A DNA stretch of 28,411 bases from Sphingobacteriaceae bacterium UBA2059 (GTDB lineage: Bacteria; Bacteroidota; Bacteroidia; Sphingobacteriales; Sphingobacteriaceae), in contig DDAL01000024.1 of the NCBI GenBank assembly GCA_002332615.1, positions 1 through 28,411 of the forward strand. The letters are read 5' to 3'. Position numbers and translations under genes: made by a program. The notes beneath the pieces were generated by a model, which saw only the letters and a list, made by a program, of their open reading frames with translations, searched no databases and was not told the DNA's origin. This document shows positions 7,491 through 14,851 of this stretch, piece after piece; the stretch's first letter is position 1, and each line of letters begins with the position of its first letter.

Positions 7491-8192
7491 ATGAAAATAT
7501 TAATAACAGGTGCAAGCAGTGGCGTAGGTTTCGAAGCAGTGCTTCACCTTATCCTAAACAGCCAGCATGAAGTTATTGCTTTGGCACGGTCAGAAGAAAA
7601 ACTTGCCCGCCTGTACGAAATAGCCATGGGCATTAACCCCGAGTGTAAACTGTATCCGGCAAAGTTTGATATTGTAAACGATGATTACTCTTCGCTCATC
7701 GACTTTGTAAAGCAGCGAACAGGTACGCTGGATGTATTAATTAATAATGCCGGATCCCTGACTAGTAAGCCTTTTCAGGAGCTTAGCCAGATAGATTTTG
7801 CAGAAATGCTTCAAAGCAATTTGCTGGGTCACGTTAAAATGATACAAAATATGCTGCCGCTTATGAACACCGACGGTCATGTGGTAAACATAGGAAGTAT
7901 GGGCGGTGCGGCAGGCAGTGTCAAGTTTCCCGGACTTGCAGCCTATTCGGCCAGCAAAGCAGCTCTGCACACCTTAACGGAATGCCTGGCAGCCGAGTAT
8001 ACCGAAAAAAACGTTCACTTTAACTGCCTCGCTTTAGGCTCCGCTCAAACAGAAATGCTCGAAGAAGCGTTTCCTGAGTATCAATCGCCGGTAATGGCCT
8101 TTGAGATGGGGCAGTACATCGCCGATTTTGCTGTTAAAGCACATAAATTTTTCAATGGAAAGGTCATACCTGTAGCAGTAACTACACCCTAA
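7491..8192 (+). CDS. Short-chain dehydrogenase/reductase (SDR)
   Basis: This 233-residue classical SDR has the cofactor motif TGASSGVG (6-13), NNAG (85-88), the catalytic Ser in NIGSMGG (Ser136) and Tyr152-x3-Lys156 in YSASK. The Ala-Arg-Ser after the second strand (ALARSEEK) suggests NADPH use, as a basic residue there binds the 2'-phosphate. The substrate cannot be named. It is divergent from the epimerase gene with a 62-bp gap, and a small lipoprotein gene starts 2 bp after its stop, so the two are likely co-transcribed. Its start is the ATG at 7491, with a short leader after the -7 box at 7463. Confidence 0.85.
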   Translation: MKILITGASSGVGFEAVLHLILNSQHEVIALARSEEKLARLYEIAMGINPECKLYPAKFDIVNDDYSSLIDFVKQRTGTLDVLINNAGSLTSKPFQELSQIDFAEMLQSNLLGHVKMIQNMLPLMNTDGHVVNIGSMGGAAGSVKFPGLAAYSASKAALHTLTECLAAEYTEKNVHFNCLALGSAQTEMLEEAFPEYQSPVMAFEMGQYIADFAVKAHKFFNGKVIPVAVTTP

Positions 8193-8194
8193 TT

Positions 8195-8680
8195 ATGAAA
8201 CATACAACGTATTTAACCCTTTTAGTTCTACTTTTCTCTGTTTCATGTTCCAATGACAAAAGGCAGCAGAAGGAAGACGCAGATTCTTTAAGTTCCTCCC
8301 GAGCCGAGCCGGTAAAAGTAGATTCGCTACCCTGGAATGCGGTATTTAATCCCGGTACGCAGCTCTTAGAACTTAAGAAAAGCCCGGGCGATCTTAGCAA
8401 CGCAAGTCCTGAGCAAATGGCAAATGCAATAAACCGTAAATACTCCGATATTTTACTGGAAATAGAGGGCAGAAAAGCCGATACGCTCTTTGCAAAAATT
8501 CAGGAAGCGGAAAAGTTAACACAAGGAATGGGGACAACAGGCGCGGAAACTTATCTGGCCGAAGTTACCTACGCTTTAACCGAACTTAAAGGTGTTAAGG
8601 CGGTAGACTTTGATTTTAAAGCAGGCGACCATGCTATACCAGGGGTATACACGCGTCAGAGCTTTAAAAACTATCATTAA
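8195..8680 (+). CDS. Small predicted lipoprotein of unknown function
   Basis: The 161-residue product has a lipoprotein signal with Cys18 as the likely lipidated residue (LLFSVSC-SND). A Ser/Glu/Lys-rich linker follows (about 19-45), then one small alpha/beta domain. The end of the domain (YLAEVTYALTELKGVKAVDFDF, about 122-143) faintly recalls the GerMN fold, in which a helix leads into a strand after a 'tel-gVk-V' turn, but the match is too weak to name it. It starts 2 bp after the SDR gene and is probably co-transcribed with it. A membrane-anchored periplasmic role is likely; nothing more can be said. Confidence 0.65.
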   Translation: MKHTTYLTLLVLLFSVSCSNDKRQQKEDADSLSSSRAEPVKVDSLPWNAVFNPGTQLLELKKSPGDLSNASPEQMANAINRKYSDILLEIEGRKADTLFAKIQEAEKLTQGMGTTGAETYLAEVTYALTELKGVKAVDFDFKAGDHAIPGVYTRQSFKNYH

Positions 8681-8759
8681 ACCGGCGAGATTTTGCAAAT
8701 AAAAGCCCCCGGATGCAACCATTAGGCGCCGTATACGTCTATATGTTTAAAAGACCCTT

Positions 8760-9185
8760 ATGAAAAAAATATTATTAGCACTCTTTATTCCGCTTATCTT
8801 CATTTTAGCATCTTGCGAAGACGACAAGACGTACGTGCCCGAATCCCGAACCGTCATTGCTACTGTCAAACCCGATAAGTGGGCCCCGGTTTATCTTAAA
8901 GGAACCGACCGTTTAAAGCGTTTTGAAACCGGAATTGATATGCCCGAGCTGGACAGCCGCACGCTTGAAATATACGGATTAATGGTTTATGTTTCTTTTG
9001 ACGGACGCTCGTGGGAGCAAATACCTAAAACGAGTATCGGCTTATCTTATCATTATCAGGCCAGTACCGGTACCATTATTCTAACGGTAGAGGCCGCGGA
9101 CAATACGGATCTTGATCCAAGTGAAAGGCCCGGAGAAATGGATGTGAAAGTAGTGATTTCGCCTTCCCGGGAAATTGGCTATTAA
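8760..9185 (+). CDS. Small predicted lipoprotein of unknown function
   Basis: The 141-residue product has a clear lipoprotein signal (MKKILLALFIPLIFILASC, Cys19) followed by EDDKTY, an acidic stretch of the kind found just after the cysteine in exported Bacteroidota lipoproteins. The rest is rich in beta strands: TVIATVKPDKWAPVYL, LEIYGLMVYVSFDG, GTIILTVEAADN and MDVKVVISPS. One small beta-sandwich domain is likely. I do not recognise a family. The gene stands 79 bp after the previous lipoprotein gene and ends before a strong bidirectional hairpin at 9378-9420. Confidence 0.65.
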   Translation: MKKILLALFIPLIFILASCEDDKTYVPESRTVIATVKPDKWAPVYLKGTDRLKRFETGIDMPELDSRTLEIYGLMVYVSFDGRSWEQIPKTSIGLSYHYQASTGTIILTVEAADNTDLDPSERPGEMDVKVVISPSREIGY

Positions 9186-9377
9186 ACGGTCCCGAGTGTC
9201 AGTGCAGTACGGTACCAGAGCATAAAGCCCGGTGAAGGCATTAAGGTGCTCCTTAAACTATAAAACAAGGCTCAGTCAGAGCGGGTATTATTACAAGTAC
9301 GCAGCTATTCAAGACAAGGAGGTGTTTTCCTTGCAGGCAGTGATTGGCACCTTGTACATCCTGGCGGGCAAAGCGTT
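9186..9377. other. Intergenic stretch with an orphan Shine-Dalgarno-like site
   Basis: No convincing gene lies here. AAGGAGGTG at 9316-9324 is a perfect Shine-Dalgarno-like sequence, rare in this window. It is followed by a TTG at 9331 that would start a 23-residue peptide ending TAG inside the 9378-9420 hairpin. CAAGGA and TCCTTG around it can pair and hide it. The same frame is open back to 9226. Confidence 0.25.
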
Positions 9378-9420
9378 ACACATAAAAGGCGATACTTTAT
9401 AGGTATCGCCTTTTATGTGT
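9378..9420. terminator. Bidirectional terminator, 18-bp perfect stem
   Basis: ACACATAAAAGGCGATAC (9378-9395) pairs perfectly with 9403-9420 around a 7-base loop. The stem itself carries AAAA and TTTT flanking a GC core, so either strand ends in a U tract after a GGCGATAC/GTATCGCC hairpin. It sits between the plus-strand lipoprotein gene and the minus-strand fabI gene. Confidence 0.8.
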
Positions 9421-9442
9421 GTATGTATGTTCATACTGTATA

Positions 9443-10255
9443 CTACATTTCCATTTTATCAATTACAGCATGGCTTATACCTGTAAAGGAGAAACCGCCG
9501 TCATGAAACAGGTTTTGCATAGTTACCATCTTCGTTAAGTCTGAAAATAAAGTAACTGTATAGTCTGCGCATTGATCGGCACTGGCATTTCCAAGTGGCG
9601 ACATTTGCTCGGCAAAGCGGATAAAGCCTTCAAAACCTTTAACGCCCGAACCGGCAGTAGTGCGGGTAGGAGATTGCGATACAGTGTTTACACGAACCTT
9701 CTTTTTTATAGCATACTGATAGCCAAAGTTGCGTGCAATGCTTTCAAGTAAAGACTTTGCGTCCGCCATATCATTATAGTCAGGGAATACCCTTTGCGCA
9801 GCAATATAGCTTAAAGCCACTACTGATCCCCATTCATTAATAGCATCCATTTTCATTGCAATGCTAAGCAAACGATGCAAGCTCATCGACGAAATGTCGT
9901 ACGTTCTCTGCATCAGTTCATAATTCGCTTCAGTATAATGATTGCCCTTACGCAAGTTTGGGCTCATACCAACAGAGTGCAAAATAAAGTCAACAGGTCC
10001 ACCAAAGTGCTCCATAGACTGAGCCAGCAGGTTTTCAATGTCTTCTGATTTTGTTACATCAGCCGGGATAACCGGAGCATTGCACTGCTCTGCCAGTTTA
10101 TTGATCTCTCCCATACGCATAGCAACAGGTGCATTAGTAAGTACGATCTCTGCGCCTTCTTCAACGCATCGGAGAGCTGTTTTCCAGGCAATAGACTTTT
10201 CATCCAGGGCTCCGAAAATGATCCCTTTTTTACCTTTTAATAAATTATACGCCAT
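9443..10255 (-). CDS. fabI: Enoyl-[acyl-carrier-protein] reductase [NADH]
   Basis: FabI carries out the last reduction in each fatty acid elongation cycle, turning trans-2-enoyl-ACP into acyl-ACP. The 270-residue protein is the normal FabI length. It shows the divergent SDR pattern of FabI: IFGALDEKSIAW (13-24) in place of a classical glycine motif, HSVGMSP (93-99), SYIAAQRVFPDY with Tyr150 and the catalytic pair Tyr160-x6-Lys167, then SQSPTRTTAGSGVKGF and the C-terminal DGGFSFTG. The N-terminus MAYNLLKGKKGIIFG is typical of Bacteroidota FabI. It is the last gene of the minus-strand run, 73 bp after recN, and ends before the strong hairpin at 9378-9420. Confidence 0.95.
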   Translation of the reverse strand: MAYNLLKGKKGIIFGALDEKSIAWKTALRCVEEGAEIVLTNAPVAMRMGEINKLAEQCNAPVIPADVTKSEDIENLLAQSMEHFGGPVDFILHSVGMSPNLRKGNHYTEANYELMQRTYDISSMSLHRLLSIAMKMDAINEWGSVVALSYIAAQRVFPDYNDMADAKSLLESIARNFGYQYAIKKKVRVNTVSQSPTRTTAGSGVKGFEGFIRFAEQMSPLGNASADQCADYTVTLFSDLTKMVTMQNLFHDGGFSFTGISHAVIDKMEM

Positions 10256-10328
10256 GTAAATAATTAATTTGGTGACTAAAATAAGTAATCTAATTGGTTA
10301 AATTAAACTATCTGCTTTTAAGGAGGCT

Positions 10329-11987
10329 TCAGGCCAGCAGTTCACGGGCATGCTGCAATGCATATTCGCCCGGATTTTCACCGCTCAGCATTTTAGCTAT
10401 TTCAACCACACGCTCCTCTGCGCTCAATAATTCAATGTTTGTATACGTTTTATCGGGCCTTTCATCCTTAAAAACCTTATAATGTGCCCGCCCGCGGGCA
10501 GCAATCTGCGGCAAGTGGGTAATAGCAATTACCTGCAGCCCTGCAGACAGCTTTTCAAGCAGACTGCCTACCTTTAAAGCTACCTCACCGGAAATCCCGG
10601 TATCTATTTCGTCGAAAATAATAGCCGGAAGCGAAATATGAAGAGATATCAAAGCCTTAATACTAAGCATTAACCTTGAAAGCTCCCCGCCCGAAGCTAC
10701 CCGGTTTACCGGAGCGGGTTCTTGTCCTTTATTGGCAGAAAACAAAAACGTTAACTTGTTCCTGCCATTTATATCAAACTCCTGTTCGCTTAAAAGTTTA
10801 TTTTCAATCTTAAGAACCGCATGGGGCATGCCCGTGTCTGCCAGGCTTTCCATAACGCGGCTTTCTATAGTAGATATAACAGAATTCCGGCTTGCCGATA
10901 AATGATCCGAAAGAACGAGCATTTCTGCACGCAGGCTTATCTGTTCGGCCTTCAGTTTTTCGAGCCTTTCCGAAGCATCACCCAAAGACTGAAGTTTTTC
11001 ATCGAAGCCCTTCATAACCTCCATAAGTTCCCTTATCGTATTTACATGATGCTTTTTTTGCAAACTGTAAATAATACTAAGGCGCTCGCCTATTTCGCTT
11101 GTGCGGGCCTCGTTTATCTGTACTTTCTGCTCCAGGGAACTTACGTCCTCGGCAATGTCTTTAATATCAATTAAATTGCTTTCAAGCCGCTGCAGCGTTT
11201 CACTTACAGCCGGAAAAACAGCTTCAACCTGCTGCAAACTTTGTGCCGCCTCTTTAAGACGGGTAATTATAGCATCGTCAGACTGCGATAAAAGATAATC
11301 GGCGGCTAAAAGCTGCGTTTTTATCTCCTCGGCATTGCTTAACAATTTGAGCTCACTTTCCAGTCGCTCCTGTTCATCCTCCTGCAGGCCTGCTTCCTCC
11401 AGCTCGCTAAACTGAAACTGATAGTACTCAGCATCAGCCTTGCCCCGGGCTATCTCAGCCTCAAGCCTGTCCAGTTCGGTAGTTACCTTTCGGTAGGCCT
11501 TCAATTGCTGGCGATAATTGCCCAGCAGCACCTCGTTGCCGGCAAGTGCATCAACCACCATCAGCTGAAAGCGCTCATCATTTAGTTCCAGGGTAGCATG
11601 TTGCGAATGTATATCAATAAGGCGCTCGCCCAGTTCTTTTAATATACCCAGATTAACCGGTGTATCATTAATAAATGCTCTTGACTTGCCATCGGCAGAT
11701 ACTTCGCGTCTTAATACAGTTTCAGCTTCATAATCCAGCTCCTTCTCTTCAAAGAAAGCAGCCATGTCATAAGTACTTATATTAAAATAGCCCTCTATAA
11801 TACACTTCTTTTGCTGATTGTAAAAGTACTTGCCTTCAATGCGCTGACCCAGGATAAGAGAAAGAGCTCCCAGCATAATGGACTTGCCTGCGCCGGTTTC
11901 GCCGGTAATAATATTAAGCCCTTTAGAAAACTCAATATCAAGATTTTCAATCAATGCATAGTTACGAATGATAAGGCGGCTTAGCAT
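10329..11987 (-). CDS. recN: DNA repair protein RecN
   Basis: RecN is an SMC-like ATPase that acts at DNA double-strand breaks and supports RecA-mediated repair. The 552-residue protein starts MLSRLIIRNYALIENLDIEF, the standard RecN opening. Walker A is GETGAGKS (29-36). A long coiled-coil middle (about 150-380) is broken by the short hinge-like part typical of RecN. The C-terminal half has the ABC signature SGGELSRLMLSIKALI and Walker B IIFDEIDTGISG, then ITHLPQIAA. The gene starts 16 bp after the coaBC stop and is likely co-transcribed with it. Bacteroidota often have a DUF4835 gene between coaBC and recN; here there is no room for one. Confidence 0.95.
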   Translation of the reverse strand: MLSRLIIRNYALIENLDIEFSKGLNIITGETGAGKSIMLGALSLILGQRIEGKYFYNQQKKCIIEGYFNISTYDMAAFFEEKELDYEAETVLRREVSADGKSRAFINDTPVNLGILKELGERLIDIHSQHATLELNDERFQLMVVDALAGNEVLLGNYRQQLKAYRKVTTELDRLEAEIARGKADAEYYQFQFSELEEAGLQEDEQERLESELKLLSNAEEIKTQLLAADYLLSQSDDAIITRLKEAAQSLQQVEAVFPAVSETLQRLESNLIDIKDIAEDVSSLEQKVQINEARTSEIGERLSIIYSLQKKHHVNTIRELMEVMKGFDEKLQSLGDASERLEKLKAEQISLRAEMLVLSDHLSASRNSVISTIESRVMESLADTGMPHAVLKIENKLLSEQEFDINGRNKLTFLFSANKGQEPAPVNRVASGGELSRLMLSIKALISLHISLPAIIFDEIDTGISGEVALKVGSLLEKLSAGLQVIAITHLPQIAARGRAHYKVFKDERPDKTYTNIELLSAEERVVEIAKMLSGENPGEYALQHARELLA

Positions 11988-12003
11988 ACTTGTTAAAAAA
12001 ACG

Positions 12004-13218
12004 TTAAGATATGGTTTTTTGACGTATTACATCCAGTATAGCCCGGCAAACATCTGCTGCTACTTCTTTCTTAGACTTCAAAGGGAATATATTCTTTTTC
12101 AAGCTGCTGTCAATAAGAGTAACCTTATTGGTATCGAAGCCAAAGCCTGCACCCTGGTCTTTAAGAGAATTTAAAACTATCAGATCGAGGTTTTTAGTCT
12201 TTAGTTTTGTAAGCGCATTTGTTTCTTCGCTGTCTGTTTCAAGGGCAAACCCTACAAGTACTTGCCCGTCTTTCTTAAGCCTGCCAAGCCTGGATAATAT
12301 ATCGGTTGTTTTGACCAGATCAATACTAAACTGAGCATCCTTCTTTTTTATCTTTTTTTGAGCAACAGCAGCCGGTCTGTAATCGGCCACAGCAGCGCTC
12401 ATTACAATAATATCTGCATGTGCAGCAAGCTGGTCAATGGCCTGCTCCATTTCCAGTCCCGAAACAACAGGGGTGGTGCGTACCTGCGGATGGCGGATGC
12501 TTAAGCTAACCGGGCCGCTCACAAGCTCTACCTGCGCACCCAGTGCTGCCAGCTCTTCAGCAATAGCGTAGCCCATCTTTCCCGATGAGTGATTGCCTAT
12601 AAAACGCACCGGGTCTATAGCCTCGTAAGTAGGGCCGGCAGTTACCAGCGCTGTTTTGCCCTGCAGAGGCCCTTGAGTACATAGTTCCGTTTCCAGAAAT
12701 GTCAGGATGTCTTCGGGCTCGGCCATCCTCCCCTGGCCGTTCAAACCACTGGCCAATTCACCCGCAACAGGGTTTATCAGTTTAACTCCATGCAAAATAA
12801 GGGTATCTATATTGCCTTGCGTGGCCGGGTGTTTCCACATATCTAAATCCATGGCCGGAGCAACAACTACCGGGCAGCGCGCCGAAAGGTAAACTGCCGT
12901 AAGCAGATTATCGCAAAAGCCACTAGCCATTTTGGCCAGGGTATTGGCCGTAGCAGGAGCAATAAGCAAAGCGTCGGCCCAAAGCCCAAGCTCTACATGG
13001 CTGTTCCACTTGCCGGTTTCCTGCTGATAATAAGCTCGCTGAACTTCATTTTTAGATAGGGTAGCCAGGGTGAGCGGTCCGATAAAAGCGGCGGCACTGT
13101 CAGTCATTACTACTTTAACTTCTGCACCTGCCTTAACAAGTAATCGGGTTAATAAAGCCGCCTTGTAGGCTGCAATACTTCCACAAATACCTAATACTAT
13201 CTTTTTGCCTTCAAACAT
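12004..13218 (-). CDS. coaBC: Bifunctional phosphopantothenoylcysteine decarboxylase/phosphopantothenate-cysteine ligase
   Basis: This enzyme joins cysteine to 4'-phosphopantothenate and decarboxylates the product, two steps of coenzyme A synthesis. The 404-residue protein has an N-terminal flavin-binding CoaC part (about 1-185) with GSIAAYKA (13-20), catalytic His74 in NSHVELG and the flavin/substrate motif PAMDLDMW (121-128). It then has a CoaB ligase part with VTAGPTYEAIDPVRFIGNHSSGKMG and the KIKKK lysine loop. The usual PxMNxxMW Asn is Asp124. The ATG at 13218 (MFEGKKIVLG) is chosen over a TTG at 13263, which would extend through a hairpin. It lies between rpoZ and recN. Confidence 0.93.
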   Translation of the reverse strand: MFEGKKIVLGICGSIAAYKAALLTRLLVKAGAEVKVVMTDSAAAFIGPLTLATLSKNEVQRAYYQQETGKWNSHVELGLWADALLIAPATANTLAKMASGFCDNLLTAVYLSARCPVVVAPAMDLDMWKHPATQGNIDTLILHGVKLINPVAGELASGLNGQGRMAEPEDILTFLETELCTQGPLQGKTALVTAGPTYEAIDPVRFIGNHSSGKMGYAIAEELAALGAQVELVSGPVSLSIRHPQVRTTPVVSGLEMEQAIDQLAAHADIIVMSAAVADYRPAAVAQKKIKKKDAQFSIDLVKTTDILSRLGRLKKDGQVLVGFALETDSEETNALTKLKTKNLDLIVLNSLKDQGAGFGFDTNKVTLIDSSLKKNIFPLKSKKEVAADVCRAILDVIRQKTIS

Positions 13219-13237
13219 ATCTAAATTGATTTGTAAA

Positions 13238-13260
13238 AGCCCTGCTTTTAGGGCAGGGCT
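13238..13260 (-). terminator. Hairpin between rpoZ and coaBC, possible attenuator
   Basis: On the minus strand AGCCCTGC and GCAGGGCT pair (8 bp) around a 7-base loop and are followed by TTTT. It lies 20 bases before the coaBC ATG. The short U tract suggests partial termination, lowering coaBC-recN expression relative to bamD-rpoZ. Confidence 0.5.
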
Positions 13261-13293
13261 CAATAAGTTCAGCTCAATTCAAATGTAGCACAA

Positions 13294-13623
13294 TTATGCT
13301 TGTTCCTTTGAAGGATTTCTGTAGTATACTTTACCGTTAAGAAACTCATCTATAGCAATAAGCGTAGGCTTTGGCATGCGCTCATAGTGTTTAGATATTT
13401 CAATTTGTTCTCTGTTTTCAAATATTTCTTCAAGGTTGTCTGTAGATGTGGCAAACTCCGACAACTTGCCCTGAAGTTCTTCCTTGATATTGCTGGATAT
13501 TTGATTGGCCCTTTTAGCTATAACAACCAGCGACTCGTAAAGGTTGCCGGTAGTTTCGTCCAACTGGCGCACGTCACGCGTAATGGTGCTGGTTGCAAGG
13601 GTACTGCTTTTTTGATTACTCAT
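13294..13623 (-). CDS. rpoZ: DNA-directed RNA polymerase subunit omega (Rpb6-like)
   Basis: The 109-residue product is the Bacteroidota form of omega, which helps assemble and stabilise RNA polymerase by clamping beta'. The core TGNLYESLVVIAKRANQISSNIKEELQGKL (about 25-54) is the conserved omega/Rpb6 helix region, followed by an acidic linker and the C-terminal KPTLIAIDEFLNGKVYY. The start is the ATG at 13623 (MSNQKSS), because the upstream extension lies inside bamD in another frame. The start overlaps the bamD stop by 8 bp (ATGAGTAA pattern), which implies translational coupling. Confidence 0.88.
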   Translation of the reverse strand: MSNQKSSTLATSTITRDVRQLDETTGNLYESLVVIAKRANQISSNIKEELQGKLSEFATSTDNLEEIFENREQIEISKHYERMPKPTLIAIDEFLNGKVYYRNPSKEQA

Positions 13624-14518
13624 CTTTACTCGTTTTATTTTCTTCGGCTGATTCTTTATCCTTAGTGTGTTTAGGCTTCCGCGCAGCCATTTCCTTTTGT
13701 ACAACAGCAATCCGCTGTTCGGCTTTTCTTTTTAACGTTTGCACCTCTTTAAGGTACTTGCTTTGCGGGAAATGCTCTTCAAACTCATCTGCCAGCGTAA
13801 GTACTTCCGAAAATCGTTCTTCCTGACGTACTTCCAGACTGTTCTCTGCAAATGCATACTGCGATTTAACGCTCAGATATTCGATTTCTTCGGCATACTT
13901 AGTATCCGGAAAGTCTCTCAATACATTTTTAAATGCGGTTACCGCGGCGCGGTAGTTTTGTAAATCGTAGCCTCCGGTAGTATAGTATAGCTTGGCGTTT
14001 TCAAAAGCCTTGGTTTCAAGCTTATCACGCAGGTCTGCAATATGCTTGCTGGCTTCGGCTACCCGGGGGCTCTGAGGGTAGAGATTAATAAATAACTGTA
14101 AAGCCTCTATCGCTTTATACGTGTTGTCCTGATCAAGGGTGTGCTTGGGCGATTCCAGATAAAAACAATAAGCAGACATGTACCTGCACTCTTCGGCCTT
14201 AGGGCTGTTAGGATAGGTGTCGGCAAATACTTTAAACTGATAACGGGCAGTGGTATAGTCATCAAGCTTATAATTGGTATAGGCCTGGTAATAAGTAAGG
14301 TCTTCCGCTTCTGCCCGGCCCTTATACTTTTGCATCAGGTCATCAAAAAGCTGTAAAGCTTTAGTATAATCCTTCTTATTATATAAGCGGATTGCCTCCT
14401 GGTACTTTTTGCCGGTATCGTTGCTTTGCAGTATCTTTTCAAATCTGCTTTTGCAACCGGCGGCTATAGCCAGAACGGCAACCATACATAAGGTTAATAA
14501 ACGCTTATTTTTAAACAT
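13616..14518 (-). CDS. bamD: Outer membrane assembly lipoprotein BamD
   Basis: BamD is the TPR lipoprotein of the BAM complex, which folds beta-barrel proteins into the outer membrane. The 300-residue product has a lipoprotein signal ending AIAAGC (Cys22), then SRFEKILQSNDTGKKYQEAIRLYNKKDY and repeated TPR helices: YYQAYTNYKLDDYTTARYQFKVFADTYPNSPKAEE (about 80-115), then two more pairs to about residue 245. A Lys/Glu-rich tail ends it, longer than in E. coli BamD. The ATG at 14518 is chosen; an in-frame ATG at 14533 is possible, but a -7-like TATCTTTG (14530-14523) overlaps it. It heads the minus-strand run and overlaps rpoZ by 8 bp. Confidence 0.92.
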   Translation of the reverse strand: MFKNKRLLTLCMVAVLAIAAGCKSRFEKILQSNDTGKKYQEAIRLYNKKDYTKALQLFDDLMQKYKGRAEAEDLTYYQAYTNYKLDDYTTARYQFKVFADTYPNSPKAEECRYMSAYCFYLESPKHTLDQDNTYKAIEALQLFINLYPQSPRVAEASKHIADLRDKLETKAFENAKLYYTTGGYDLQNYRAAVTAFKNVLRDFPDTKYAEEIEYLSVKSQYAFAENSLEVRQEERFSEVLTLADEFEEHFPQSKYLKEVQTLKRKAEQRIAVVQKEMAARKPKHTKDKESAEENKTSKDE

Positions 14519-14851
14519 CCGGCAAAGATACATTAAATTCAAAATATTTCTGTATGTAATTAACTCTCTGCAAATGTATTGATACGGCCTAAGCTACAGC
14601 TTAATTTAACATTTATTAACACACGGCAGAGCCCGCTTGCCAAGGATGGATCAGCGAGTAGACGAAACATAGAGGCAATTTAGACGTACATCAAACGTAG
14701 CTCGTTCGTGAATGTACGTTTATTTTACGTTTGAGCTACGAAGAAACAGCCTTGCAGCTCCATAGGGTCTGGCTCATGTCTCGGCTTTGTCAATTATCAG
14801 ACATGCAAATGGTATAAGCCCTGCATTTAGTAATTTTGTGCTGCGGACAGT
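14519..14851. promoter_or_regulatory. Divergent promoter region between bamD and the C11 protease gene
   Basis: This 333-bp gap has no gene. On the minus strand a -7 box TACATTTG (14578-14571) and a second, TATCTTTG (14530-14523), can serve bamD. A dyad TAAGCT-AC-AGCTTA (14590-14603) lies just upstream of the first box. On the plus strand TAATTTTG (14831-14838) fits the -7 consensus, 14 bases before the protease ATG. Between them (14684-14741) is a group of inverted repeats that can pair in more than one way. Confidence 0.5.
14684..14741. repeat. Overlapping inverted repeats with alternative pairings
   Basis: ACGTACAT (14684-14691) matches ATGTACGT (14712-14719), CGTAGCTC (14696-14703) matches GAGCTACG (14733-14740), and TCAAACGTA (14691-14699) matches TACGTTTGA (14726-14734). 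The first two pairs interleave, so as RNA they would be exclusive or form a pseudoknot. Confidence 0.55.

Noticed and set aside
13624..13710. 29-residue N-terminal extension of rpoZ
   Set aside because: It lies wholly inside bamD in another frame; the family N-terminus begins at the ATG at 13623.
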